A stretch of 64,000 nucleotides of DNA from Isoetes taiwanensis. Taxonomy: Eukaryota > Streptophyta > Lycopodiopsida > Isoetales > Isoetaceae. This document shows, piece by piece, positions 48,990 through 59,996 of this stretch; the stretch's first letter is position 1; every line of letters starts with the position of its first letter. The translations under genes were made by a program, and so were the position numbers. The notes beneath the pieces are model-generated. The model did not search any database, had not been told where the DNA came from, and worked only from the letters and a program-made list of their open reading frames with translations. The DNA is taken from the NCBI GenBank assembly GCA_021234155.1, contig JAJEKV010000017.1, positions 3,206,024-3,270,023 on the forward strand, in the 5' to 3' direction.

Positions 48990-49805
48990 CTAGTTTTCGG
49001 CCTGTGTACAAGAACCCCACCTGGTTGTGGGTGAAGGGGCCAGACTGGCTTAGAATGAGGTTCGTGTTCTGACCCTTGACCGATCCCTATGGTGTGTTAG
49101 TGCTACCGGGGATCAGAGTGACTAGGTCTAATGGCTTGCCACTGAGTGTGGGTAAGGCATGGGCTCGACACCCGTGCGGTGGAGTTCACCTTCCAGTGGG
49201 TTAAGTCGAATAAGGGCAGTGGCCCTCTAGTCACCTTGGGTCAGCATGTAGATCTCTGGAGGGAGATCCCTACACCCCCCATCGGGGCTGGGGAGATGTA
49301 ATCCGGGAATAGCCCCTTTGGCTATGCACCCGTGAGCCTACTGGTCGAGTCCCAACACTTTTCAACCTACTCGCAAAGTGTGCACGGGAGGGGCGGATGG
49401 AGTGGACAACCCTAAGCCATGTTTTTATGCCAGCCCAATCCATTGTCATGATTACATGCGCTTTGAACTCACGGAGACCCAAGCTTGTCAGTCATCCCCC
49501 TGGAGTCTGAGCCTTGGGTAGGAACTTCCTTGTATTGTGCTGATCTTTGTCTATGCAGATGTTGATGTGCCACCCTTCGAGGTGGATATATATGATGTTA
49601 TGTTACTGACGTGTATGTTTACGCTTCCGCAGCTAGGTAGGCCCTGAGGGAGACGGGGTAAAATGACCCCTTCACTCTTCCCACTGTGGACTCTAGACGG
49701 TCACAGTGATATGTGGAGGGCCCTGTATCAGTGTGGAGCTGGTGCGGGGGATGAACTCCTGTTTGTATACGGTGCGGGCATCGTATACGAGTAGGGGATG
49801 TCACA
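48990..49805 (+). repeat. partial gypsy LTR
   Basis: The reverse complement matches the LTRs at 13.6-15.1 and 24.9-26.4 kb through landmarks such as CCTAGCTGCGGAAGCGTAAA, GACAAGCTTGGGTCTC and GTGCACACTTTGCGAGTAGG. The right end GGGGATGTCACA (to 49805) mirrors the TGTGACATTCC start of the 28.5-kb LTR. About the first 0.6 kb of LTR is absent or unrecognised. It sits where the 3' LTR of the 45.4-48.7 kb element would be. Confidence 0.7.
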
Positions 49806-50305
49806 GGAATAGAAACGGACGCTAAGAAGCAACTTGTTTTGAGCTGAGGTTCTTTGTTATTACTTGTAAGATAAGCATTTACGATTTCTATCTGTATAGC
49901 CAGAAAATGAGTCCCCGAGTTCTTTATGTATAGACAGAGCAGATATAGCCAGAGAAGGCTTCCAAATGGAATTTAACTGTGACGTGATCGAATATTAAGC
50001 AAATATAAATAGATTTTGTTCCAAATGTTCAGGGTTATGGTTTCGAATTGATTGTCAAACACTGTGAACTAGGATTTAAGCCACTTCACCCTCCGGCCAT
50101 GGAGGGCAACCCTCCGTGCGCAGCACCTTGTTATTTCTGATTCTTATTCTTAGAGGCTTATTGTTTTTGAGTAAAAGACTTGTGGTTCAGTGATGATTAG
50201 TGCCATCAAGGATTTCGATCCTAGTATGGACTGATAAGACTACAGTAGGGATTGACCTCTGTAGATGTCATTGCTAGTGGGTTGTTGCTAAGGCTAGGGT
50301 GGACT
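49806..50305. other. unassigned DNA
   Basis: No family is recognised. A T-rich run lies at about 50309-50330 just beyond. Confidence 0.4.
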
Positions 50306-51157
50306 GGATTTTTTTTTTTTCTTTTTTTTTGGGCGTGCGTGAGCGTGGAAACAAGGAGCGTGAGGAGCGGGGCGTGAGCGTGAGCAAGCGTGAGTGAGGC
50401 ATGACCATGCAGCGTGAGCTTGCGTGACTATCATAATAGGAGCGTGGACGAATTCAAAATGTTAAATGCAAAGCATGGACCACAAAAACAGGCACGGCGT
50501 GATGAAAGCGTGGATATGGGTATGATTGAGCCCGTGGGGATAAGCGTGGGCCCCTTGAGCGTGACCCCTTGAGTAGCGTGAGCAGTAGGGTTGACCCACG
50601 GCATGACCCGTGATCGGCCTGCACAATGAGGGCTTGAACCCTAAAAATTTCGAACCCTAAAGAATGGTTTTGTGGCGGCCAGTCATGGCGGTGATCTGAA
50701 CCTGGGAGATGCAGTTGCTTTTATTTCTAGAGAATATGATGGCAAATGGGGATGAATACTTGGCTTGAAATGTGCATGCTAAAGATAGATTTGAAGAAGG
50801 GAAATTCTGATATGATGCCGAAATTGTAGCTTCTATAGATAAGAACTGGCCGGATGTGACAGAGCCATTTGGTTGCATGAAGCGCTGCTGCCGGGTAGAA
50901 CGATGCAGAGGGAAATAGCTGCTTCCACTTTGAAGAGATCGATGAGCCGTAAAGGAATGCTGCACAGTTTTGGATATTGGACTGTGCCCCTCAAGGATGT
51001 TCGAATCGTCTTAACTGATGAAATCATTTACTTCTTTTGCAGATAGTACAGATTAAGGAGCCTGAAGGAATCTGACCTAAGATGTGCTGGCATGGAGAGA
51101 TAAAATATCTGACCCACAAAGATTTTCGAATAGAATCCAGCTTTGACTGACGAAAAT

Positions 51158-51419
51158 CACTCTGTGACGCGTGACAACTGCAAATACACATGGTATAGAA
51201 ATTTAATTGGTGACGCGCGACAACTACGATTAAATTTTATTACACGTCGCAAATATTGCATTAGTAACGTGTGACAGAATAATATTTTGTAACGTGTTAC
51301 AAGTGGTTCTTCGTTGGTAACGTGTTACAAAGCACTGTTTGTGACGTAAATAAAAAAATACTAATTAATGTATTTTCCGTTACAAAAAACGTTACAAAAC
51401 ATATTATATTCTATTAGTG
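51158..51419. mobile_element. CACTA-like MITE, about 262 bp
   Basis: The segment starts CACTCTGTGACG and ends TATTAGTG, the inverse of CACTAATA. Inside are about eight copies of a palindromic word of the type GTGACGCGTGACAAC or GTAACGTGTTACAA, laid out like the subterminal binding repeats of CACTA elements. It has no reading frame. A 3-bp target duplication is not clean (AAT left, ATG right). Confidence 0.6.
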
Positions 51420-52667
51420 ATGTTTACTTGTTTGCAAGACAGCTTTAAGAAAGCCGACCTGATGCTTCAAAGATCCACTGATAGATGAGCTTGCTGGACA
51501 TGTTTGAACAGATGGATGGGGGCTAGCCCAGGTGCTGGCCCGCTGAAAGAAATCAAGCCTGTGACAAGAGGAAGTAATCAAGAAACGTAAGTATTTTGTA
51601 GAATTGCTTCGCAAAAAGGGATTGAAGGAGCAGATTAAAGAACGGAAAAAAGAAATGAATCGAGAAGAAGCCGAACTGAGATTGTAGCCGTCCTTATCTT
51701 TTGAAGAAAAGAATGCATTGCCATTTAATAATTCTCAAGTCATTTCACAAAGTTTTCTTGGAGTTGATGCAGACAAATTTGAGGCCGAAATACTTGAAGA
51801 AAATCCTTCTCTTCACATGTTTTGCTGAAAAAATAGAGTGCAAAATGATAGCTGTGCTTGAACTGGGCTGGTGAACTTGATAGAACTTCAGCAACTTAGA
51901 ATATCTGTGTGATTCAGTGGTCTCTGTGCAGGTAGAAATGAAACGAGGTAACAGCTGGTGAAAAATCCGGCATCATATTTGCTTGAGTCTGTGCCAACTC
52001 TGCGGTTATCTGCGGTAATTTCTAAGCTCAAGAAACTTCTGGAACTCGTGTATTTGCAGGAGCTATGGAGATAAAATACTGGCTTTTGAAGATTGCAGAA
52101 AACCTCGAAACTAAGCAGCCAGGAACTTGAACACATGGGCTCAAAGAGGGCTAGCCAAGTGCTGGCCCTCTATAAATAAACTGAAGAAGAAATTTTCGTA
52201 AAAACCTTGAGGCTTGGAGATGCAGATGATGTAAAAATTCCAGTGGCATGTGAATATTTTTAGGTGTGCAGAAGCACGATTTCTGAGATAAAACAAAAGA
52301 TAAGAAAAAGAATCATGATATTTTTAACAATTTTTCAGCAGATAGAGATAAAAAAGGATCAAACTTTTGAGTTTTCTGAAAATCTTGCAAAGAGGAGTGC
52401 TGTTACCACTCAAGAAATTTTCTACTGTAAAACTGCGCTTGCTGAACCATGAAAAACAGAGTTTTGAAAATCGTTTTGATAACTAGACTAATTGCTAACA
52501 AACTAATTGACAAAAGGGCCTCCAGCCGGACCATTTCAACAGCTGGTTGGGCCAAATGAAGGGGTTTGAAAGGTTGAGAATAATATACAAGGAGTGTTCA
52601 AGAACTGAGGATAATAAGAGCAGCAAGGACAACAGCAAAACAGCAAGGCTCAAGAAGGTGATCACGA

Positions 52668-52691
52668 GCGAACCCGGCATAACGACGCCAC
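52668..52691 (-). other. primer-binding site, tRNA-Asp-like
   Basis: On the minus strand, one base after the LTR end, TGGCGTCGTTATGCCGGGTT is read. From memory the site complementary to tRNA-Asp begins TGGCGCCGTTGCCGGGGA, so the match is strong apart from a two-base insert and a few changes. It fixes the element's minus orientation. Confidence 0.6.
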
Positions 52692-53020
52692 TGTTAATTG
52701 TGAGTTCTTGGCATGCACCCCGCAGCAGCAGTCTATGACTGCCGGATGCTACAAAGCTGTCGTGCTCATGATCACAACACAAGAACAAGAAAAACAAATA
52801 TGTACAAAGAGTGAAGGGAACGTGGCCAAATGAGGCTCTCCAAATTTGAGATAAAACCTGAGTACATCTGAAGAGACTCCGATCTAATATAGTGTAGACT
52901 GCAATCCCTACATCTAGCTAAATCTAAGCCATACACTTAAGTTAACGTAAACATGCCAACTGTCGTCTGCCACCACTGACACCTAGCATGTGCACAATGT
53001 TAACCACTAGGTGATTAACA
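52692..53020 (-). repeat. 5' LTR of the second small LTR element copy
   Basis: It begins TGTTAATTGTGAGTTCTTGG on the plus strand and ends GTGATTAACA, with CTAATATAGTGTAGA inside. The 329-bp length agrees with the 325 to 327 bp of the other two. Confidence 0.85.
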
Positions 53021-53024
53021 GTTC

Positions 53025-53500
53025 TATAAATAACAAACATTCATGCCAGTAACTCGAGGTTTGATTATATAGAATTCCAATTTTTGTCTCCCTTAGCATG
53101 CAAAAGCAATCCATAGAGCAACCCATATGCACTGACTCCACTAAACGACACTGAACTATTGAATTTGCCTCTATACTTCATGCACATAATCACAAAAACA
53201 AAAGCATTCTAGACTCTCATTGATCGGAACTACAACAACATCGACTTTTATGATTTGCAAGATGATAACAATCAATAAACACAAAATATTGAATAAGAGT
53301 CAATAAACACAGAATATCGATTCTTGTCACTTACATGGCAATCACAATAGTGTGTAATTGTGCATACATCAATGGATCTTCTAACGAGCAACCCATTGAT
53401 GCGTTAGCATCGTGTTTCACTTGGGCATTGGCTCGAGTGTGATATCAAATGGCAAGCAAAACCCTCGGTGTGCCTAAGGCTTGACTGACTAGTTTTTTAT
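53025..53500. other. unassigned DNA
   Basis: A short imperfect duplication (CAATAAACACA.AATAT) lies near 53273 and 53301. Otherwise nothing is recognised. Confidence 0.4.
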
Positions 53501-53508
53501 TGAAGGGC

Positions 53509-53651
53509 TAGATAACGTCTTCCCAAAGGAAAATGGCTGAGTGGCTATGTGGCCAGTTCCTAGGCCGTATACGGGACACCCGAGGAATTTCCTGGCCACA
53601 TGGCCATGAAGCCATTTTCTGTGCCATAACACTGAGCGAAGGACGTTATCA
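53509..53651. repeat. imperfect hairpin, about 143 bp
   Basis: GATAACGTCTTCC at 53511 pairs with GGACGTTATC near 53641. AAAATGGCTGAGTGGCTATG with TGGCCAG (about 53530-53556) pairs with CTGGCCACATGGCCATGAAG and CCATTTT (about 53592-53620). The right side has about 17 extra bases. It could be a small MITE or the source of a hairpin RNA. LTR-like text with CTAGCTGCGGAAGCG follows near 53767. Confidence 0.65.
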
Positions 53652-53739
53652 ACCTTAACGTCCTGGGCCGGATCTACTTTGGCAAGCTTTGCATTAATAA
53701 AGAGTATCCAACATGAGCTACAAACCCAGTTGATCCAAT

Positions 53740-53800
53740 TCATCCCGTCTCTCTCGGGACCAACCTAGCTGCGGAAGCGCATAAACATGATCACATAACA
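53740..53800 (-). repeat. small fragment of the gypsy LTR family
   Basis: CCGTCTCTCTCGGGACCAAC followed by CTAGCTGCGGAAGCG and ATAAACATGATC matches the LTR segment near 49.6 kb (reverse complement) and 13.77 kb. Only about 60 bp is recognisable. Confidence 0.5.
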
Positions 53801-55350
53801 ATATAGCAAATATAAGTCACAAAACTGGATGTTGATCTGCATGTGAAAAGGGTCAGACCCTAATATGACATGATAATATTAGCATGAGGACAAGTTTCAT
53901 GAAATTATGACTTTTAACATTCCTCATGAAACCTATGACTAGATTCTGCTTATTTAAACCTTGCTTTTGCTAACACCTCGATCAACACATCTCGAGAAAA
54001 ATATTGAAGACATTAAAATTCGAACGGTAGCATCTTTCTAATGAAGCAAACCTGCATGTCTAAATCTGTTATGTCAAGATGAAAGTTCTGATCTATGTTG
54101 GATTAATAATTCTTGATTTACTACAGTCTATTTGCTCCAATTTAATGTCAACTCGTAGTGCCTTGGATTTAACTTTGTCCCCTCTCATACTATCCAGACC
54201 AATTTCGAGTTTGCTACAACCATTAAGAGTAATTGTAGGATAAATAGTGTTCTCAACACTCACAGTTGATTGCTTCTTAGGTGCCTATGTTAGAACATTA
54301 CTGTCGAACCTTAACACACCCTGTTTCTGATCAAGATTGAACAATATGCTGATTTTTGTACATTTCATGCATCTTGGATATAAGTCACATATGGCAACAT
54401 GTCATCTAACTCAGCTAGATTGTGAAGTGACAGGTTATTGCTTGTTTGTTGACACGACCTAGATATCATACGAAGACACAATGGTATACTATCTATAATT
54501 GATGTTTTCTCTTGCTTTGGTTGCTACCTTATATTAGGAGTAATCTATTCCGATTGAAGCATGAGCATACTTTTCAGGCTTTCTTAGAACTCTAAATGTC
54601 AAGGCAACTTGCCTTCACTGTGCCTTAGTTCAAAGGAAATAGTTTGTTGCAGACTACCTGCATACACATCTATTCATGAAGAAGCGCAGACTGATAGCTT
54701 CCATTTGAATGGGGGTGCATCGCCTCTGCATTGAGACAGGCAGTTGGATTCAGGAAGTGCGCAAGGACATGTTTTGCAATGTTGCCAGTAGAGAGCCATT
54801 GAGGATGAACGCCATGCCCTTCAGAACTATCCAGCATACGACAATATCAGGGCATGCTATGTTCAGTTAGTTCTGCCTAATCAACTACTAAATGTGCTTA
54901 TTGGAATCATATCTTCAAGAGATCATGAATACACGCAGTCAACTCTGGCACGACACCGAATTGTATCTTAATACATCGATGTATAGTTTGTCAGCATGCC
55001 TATTATTGCCATGGTTTGGGGGCATCCTAACATTAATATGCTTGTTGTTTTCTTTGTTTGGGTCCCATAGGCTAGTTGATCTTCGTGGATGATAAAAATA
55101 CATTCCATTCTATTATATTTTGTATATATCTGATTGAGTTCTCATATCAAGAGATAAGATGTTTTGGTGACTCTCTTAATTATTCTGTTATAGTATGATT
55201 ATGCTATAATAAGTCAACCACATTATATAACACATGAGCTCAGGTATAAGTTGTAGGCATATCCATATGTATACACGTTATTTAATCGATTCTACGGTGC
55301 ATATTCCAGTTTTAGCACATTCAGTTGGTGCATGTTCTAGTTTTCTAAGA
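53801..55350. other. unassigned AT-rich DNA
   Basis: No gene or repeat family is recognised. A 66-codon plus frame at 54892-55092 with a hydrophobic C-terminal half is probably chance. Confidence 0.45.
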
Positions 55351-55563
55351 TCTTATGAAGATTCCTTTAGATTTCTTTAGATTCCCTTAGATTTTCTTAG
55401 AATTTATGAGATTCTTTTAGATTTTAAAAATATTTTTTTTTTGAAGAACGACAATTTATTATCAAGGAAAATCAAGATACATACAAGAGATCTGTGACAT
55501 GGGACTCAAAACCTAGAGGACGAAATAGTCCACTAAGCAAAACCACCCATACACAGAGTATAA

Positions 55564-56598
55564 TCATAATCCTTGTGCCGCCTTGAGGCGTTTAATGGCC
55601 TCATCATAGTCATCATGTTCTACGTCATCGAGATGATCATCAACATCCATCAAATTCTCATGCCATTGAATAGTGCGAGGCAGGATAGCCTCATGAGATG
55701 ATATCACAGACTTCTTCCGCGCTGCCTTCTTCCAATTGACCTGTTGCCATGGCTCTTTAGCGCACTGAAGATTAGGACCATCAGCCATAACAACCTCAGA
55801 AGCATGAGGGGCAGAAGCTGCAACGTGGAGAGTAGTAGGGACTATAGCTGCAGCCGATAGTGCTAAGGATGACACCACCGGAACTGTATCTAGAGCATCC
55901 TCCATAGCCGAGGAGTGGAAAGCAACCGACAAAGGTTGATCATGTATAGATGAAGAAATAACAGTGGGAGCTTGAACTTGGGAAGGATGTTGAACACATG
56001 CCTGAGACGCACGAGTACCTCGACGAAAGCTAACAAAAGCCTCCTTATCAGGAAACAAACGGGCTAATTCTGGACCATTCAGAAGCTTAAGATCCAGCTT
56101 TTTATACCAAGGTCCGCTCTTCACAACTATACAATCTGGTAAAGGCGAGTCCACTGGCATAGAAACACAAATTCTTGGACCGTTCATGATGGAGTGTGAG
56201 ATATGAACCCCAAGTCCCGTTGCATCAGGAGGAAGATTAGGTATCGAGAACCAGCAAGGCATCTTTAATGCACGAACCATATCTGGTGTGAAGCCAGGAG
56301 AATAATACTGGTACATCATATATTCTCCACCAAGTGGATCAATCTCTCTTGATACCAAAGAGTCCACTGCATCACTGCTTTCAAACATAATAAGAATAAA
56401 GTTTTTTGCCAACGACTTGATGGACTGAAATGGGGGAAGTTGAAGGCGTCTCAAATGCCGAGATAACCAAACACGAAACCGAGAAAAATCTAAATAACCA
56501 CCAGTAAAATACCCAAGAACTGCACAGGAAGATAAGTTCTCAGCACACTTAATATGAGCTTGATGGTCCACCTCAACCACAGGAATACCAGAAGCTTA
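55564..56598 (-). pseudogene. DUF4283-domain protein, LINE ORF1-like, C-terminal two thirds
   Basis: The minus frame 55564-56580 (338 codons) has a nucleic-acid-binding DUF4283-type domain: GYFTGGYLDFSRFRVWLSRH, SLAKNFILIMFESSDAVDSL, then PWF-like MPCWFSIPNLPPDATG. It ends in a Pro/Ser/Ala-rich tail and an acidic stretch, DVDDHLDDVEHDDYDEA. No CCHC knuckle is seen, although many LINE ORF1 proteins have one. A TAA at 56598-56596 sits just upstream in the same frame, and open sequence continues beyond it, so the start at 56580 is only the first Met after a stop mutation. The family call is by fold-pattern recall. Confidence 0.6.
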
Positions 56599-57306
56599 AA
56601 CCACACTCTGACAATCAGACTGGTAAAATATGTCATCTGGAGGCAACTGCTGTTGAAGCTGAAACTGTCGGGCTTTCAATGTGTCCAAAATTGCAGACAA
56701 CTCCTCCTTATTCCCTTCAGACAATACCTGTAAAGCAGATGCTACCCTTGCCTTTCTAGATGCATTAGATATATCCTTACAAAGCCAATCACTAAATCTT
56801 TGATATGAAACTTTTGTAACAGAATTAGATGACTTCCAAGCAGAGGCTGACAGTCTACATTAGAACTGGAATCTGTACCTGTTTGATGCAAATTCCCATT
56901 AACTTCCGCTCCCTCATTCGCAACGCCTTGCAAGGGAGGAAAATCCCTTTCTTCAAGAACCACTGGAGTAGCCACCACCGAAGGCAAAGAGCTTCCAACT
57001 GAATTATTTACCTCTTTTTGCGCAGCAACTGGGGCATCACGTATCACCAAACTGGCGGTAGACTCACGCCGTTTTGCTGCCGCCTTGGATGCTGGAACAA
57101 TATCTGTCTTCCCCATCCCTACTATACTTGGCCGAACTGGAACAGACCCAAATCCGGCCCCTAACCTGACAGCAAACCCTAACAAAATTGATGTTGATGG
57201 AGAGTTCTCGGGACAAGCTTTCCAACGAACCAAAGATCATCAAAAACGGAGTCCGGATGCTCAAGTTACAAGGAAAACCGCCGGCAGCCCTAAGCGCCAT
57301 CGTCAC
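56599..57306 (-). pseudogene. N-terminal part of the same ORF1-like protein, frameshifted
   Basis: The minus frame 57233-56742 (163 codons) includes VLEERDFPPLQG, a DFPPL motif usual before DUF4283 in plant LINE ORF1 proteins. Near 56790-56757 a frame change is needed to continue through LQVLSEGNKEELSAILDTLK and the glutamine-rich QFQLQQQLPPDD into the DUF4283 frame. A third frame at 57306-57064 overlaps the start. At least one frameshift and one stop therefore separate the parts. Confidence 0.55.
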
Positions 57307-58120
57307 GAGCGACCATCCTCATCCCTATGCATGAACTATAACTTCAAGTTATTTGATCTGGAGTATTAGCCTATTGCCCTAGATCCTCCAAGATTCTACC
57401 AAGATTCCCCGAGCTTCTTAAGATTTTATGAGATTTCTTTACATTTCCTTACACTCACTTAGATTCTATGAGATTACCCATGACTTTACACAAGACTCTC
57501 CTAGATTCTCAAAGATTTTATGAAGATTCCCTGAGATTTCACTTAGGCTTCCTCAGATTCTCCCAGATATTACGTAGGTTCCCTTAGATACCTTCAGATT
57601 CTCCAAGATATTATATAGATTCCCTTAGATTTTATCAGATCCCCTCAAATTCTAGGAAGATTCTCCCAGATTCTATGAAGATTACCTTAGGTTCTATGAA
57701 GATTCCCATAGTTGCCCTAGATTCTTCAAGATTCCCTCAAATTTTATGAGATTCCTTCAGATCCTATGAAGATTTCCTTAGGATTCTATTAGATTCCCCT
57801 AGATTATCAAAGATTGTATAAATATTTCCTTAGATTCCCTTAGGTTCCGGCAAAAGCGTACTGTTTTAGAAACTTTTTCAAATTTACTATTTTTAGCAAC
57901 TTCTATTTCTGATTCCCCTCTATAAAGATTACCTTAGATTCTATGAAGATTCCTTTAGTTGCTCTAGATTCTTCGAGATTCCCTCAAATTTTATGAGATT
58001 CTTTTGGATCCTATGAAGATTCCCTTAGGATTCTATTAGATTCCCCTTGATTATCAAAGATTGTATGAAGGTTCCCTTAGATTCCAGCAAAAACTTACTG
58101 TTTTTTGAGACTTTTCAGGT

Positions 58121-59084
58121 TGAGGTGGTTATCCATGCTAGACGACTACCCCATAGGGTTGAACCCCTCCAAACCCCCCCATGCCAACCACTACGGGGCG
58201 GGCATCGATCATATCATATATTGTTTTTTATTGCGGGGGTTTGATTTCCATTTCTGTGAGAATTTTTTTAAAATGAGGATGAAATGATCTAGAAATTAGA
58301 ATGGAATGCTCTAGAGCCTGCTAGATGGCCAAGATCTTATTAGCGTCCAGGAAGACCTCTATGAGAAAATATATAAGTCAAATAGGTGAATTCTCGGGGG
58401 GCCATTCCGATTGCCATGGTTTGTCATAAAAGAACCCATTTCAATTGCCATGGTTTGTCATAAAAGAACCCAATGTTGCTTGTTAATTATTTTGCTTCCT
58501 TTGATGCACCAAAAAAACTCATTTTAACCTAATCTTCTAATACCAATACCCCAAATTTTGTGCTTCTATTTCTTTAAGAATGGTAAGCTCCAGATGGTAG
58601 CTCGATTTGCTTCATGCTATCTCCTAAAAGGCTTCAGAATTATTTAGCGTGGAAGAGCAATGGTAGAATTATCATAAGATTTACAAATCATGCTTTTTAT
58701 ATGTATAGATGTCTTGGCATGAATATTTTACAAATACAAATCTTTTGTAGTATAAATGCTGCTATAGTAATCAACAAATTTCTCTAAAACAAAATTTGAT
58801 GAAAAGCATCTAGCTTGACAATATCTCTACTCTAATAAAGGCATCACACATTGTTTATCCCAACAACCACCATATATACTATAAGTAATGTTGCACCACA
58901 TAGATTGCTTGTATAATATCAAGTCACATGAAGAAAGCCCAGCGATGTTGTCACACAATAGGCATGAATAATTAACCCCCTCCCGGGCGAGCTATATATA
59001 GATTACATTTTCAACATGATGCTTAAAATACTTTTTAATAGCGAAGGAACAACTTACATCAAAGCGATATGCAAATAACAAAAA
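58121..59084. other. unassigned DNA with a 34-bp duplication
   Basis: TTGCCATGGTTTGTCATAAA plus AGAACCCA occurs at 58411 and 58445. No gene is recognised. Confidence 0.5.
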
Positions 59085-59762
59085 CATCCACTCTATCTCG
59101 ATATTGTATGATGTACATGTAAAACAACATAAACTTGTTCATGTTTCTCAAAAGCTTATGCTAGAAACCCACCATTGTCCATGGCATTAACGCAATCCGT
59201 AGTGCTTTGAGTCGTTTATTCATGACACACATCTCTCGTGAAATAAATATAGCGCAATAATCCAATCCACTCCAGATCGTGATACCTTATCTTGGTTTTG
59301 GTATGGTTGTCTATGCAAGACCTGGGATTTTGACTGAAATTTAGAAAGCCAATAATCTAGGAGACTTGGGCTTATTGGCCGAAATCCAACAAGACAGTAA
59401 TTTGTGGTCGTTCGCTAATGACATATAAACCATATTTCAACAGGTAGATAAAAAGCATCCACTCTATCTCGACATTGACATTGTATGATGTACATGTAAA
59501 ACAACATAAACTTGTTCATGTTTCTCAAAAGCTTATGCTAGAAACCCACCATTGTCCATGGCATTAACGCAATCCGTAGTGCTTTCAGTCGTTTATTCAT
59601 GACACACATCTCTCGTGAAATAAATATAGCGTAATAATCCAATCCACTCCAGATCGTGATACCTTATGCGAGACCCTATCTTGGTTTTGATATGGTTGTC
59701 TATGCGAGACCAGGGGTTTTGACTGAAATTCAGAAAGCCAACAATCTAGGAAACTTGGGCTT
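59085..59762. repeat. direct duplication of about 300 bp, offset 371 bp
   Basis: Copies at 59085-59377 and 59456-59762 share CATCCACTCTATCTCGA, TGTATGATGTACATGTAAAA, AAGCTTATGCTAGAAACCCA and TTGACTGAAATT.AGAAAGCC. The second copy has small insertions (for example ATGCGAGACC near 59668) and runs straight into the 5S-like tandem array. Confidence 0.9.
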
Positions 59763-59935
59763 ATTTGCTTAAAGACTAGCTTGTTTGTTTCTGGTGTTCC
59801 TAGAATGCTCGAAATTTCTGCATGTGGCATGTGGCACTAGGTTGGTGACGCCTAAAAGAAGGCGATGTCCCTAGAGTTGCCATGAGGATCCTGACTTCCT
59901 AAGGCGGGATCGTATCCTGCCTACAAATATAGATC

Positions 59936-59996
59936 TAGTTATAGGCCTCAAATAAGCACGCTTTGGATGGAATAGAACTGGGATGGGTGACCTCTA
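59936..59996 (+). promoter_or_regulatory. 5S rRNA-like internal promoter segment, unit 1
   Basis: AAATAAGCACGCTTTGGATG and ACTGGGATGGGTGACCTC parallel the A-box region (AAGTTAAGCGTGCTT) and C-box (TAGGATGGGTGACCTCC) of plant 5S rRNA. The 5' half of the 5S gene is mostly missing. Confidence 0.6.

Larger units (their letters stand above)
50306..53020 (-). mobile_element. second copy of the small non-coding LTR element, one LTR only
   Basis: The interior shares with 6.4-8.3 kb a stretch packed with GCGTGG/GCGTGA words (50330-50590), the CATTTGGTTGCATGAAGCG region near 50865, the GAGATAAAA...AAAAAGGATCAAACTTT block near 52340 and the GGGCCAAAT...GGTTGAGA block near 52550. The right end is an LTR (52692-53020) with the same features as 8316-8640. 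No LTR is found on the left, so the copy is truncated there or its 3' LTR was lost. A MITE-like insert lies at 51158-51419. No gag or pol domain is present. Confidence 0.75.
55433..57365 (-). mobile_element. LINE-like retroelement with DUF4283-type ORF1 and no ORF2
   Basis: The element lies inside the AGATTC minisatellite. Its minus-strand 3' end is a run of ten A (plus-strand T, 55433-55442), preceded by an AATAAA signal about 13 bases upstream (55455-55460), which indicates retrotransposition from a polyadenylated RNA. It encodes a broken ORF1-like protein and nothing else; no endonuclease, reverse transcriptase or zf-RVT motif follows. It is therefore an internally deleted LINE, a non-autonomous derivative, or a processed copy of a DUF4283 protein transcript. 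Target duplications could not be resolved in the repetitive surroundings. Confidence 0.65.
55351..58110. repeat. degenerate AGATTC minisatellite, interrupted
   Basis: Words of 10 to 14 bp of the type AGATTCCCTTAGATT or TATGAAGATTCC fill 55351-55430 and 57380-58110. The gap is the LINE-like insertion. Within the right part a block of about 200 bp is duplicated (about 57661-57865 and 57927-58120), sharing CTCAAATTTTATGAGATTC and AGGATTCTATTAGATTCCCC. Confidence 0.8.
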
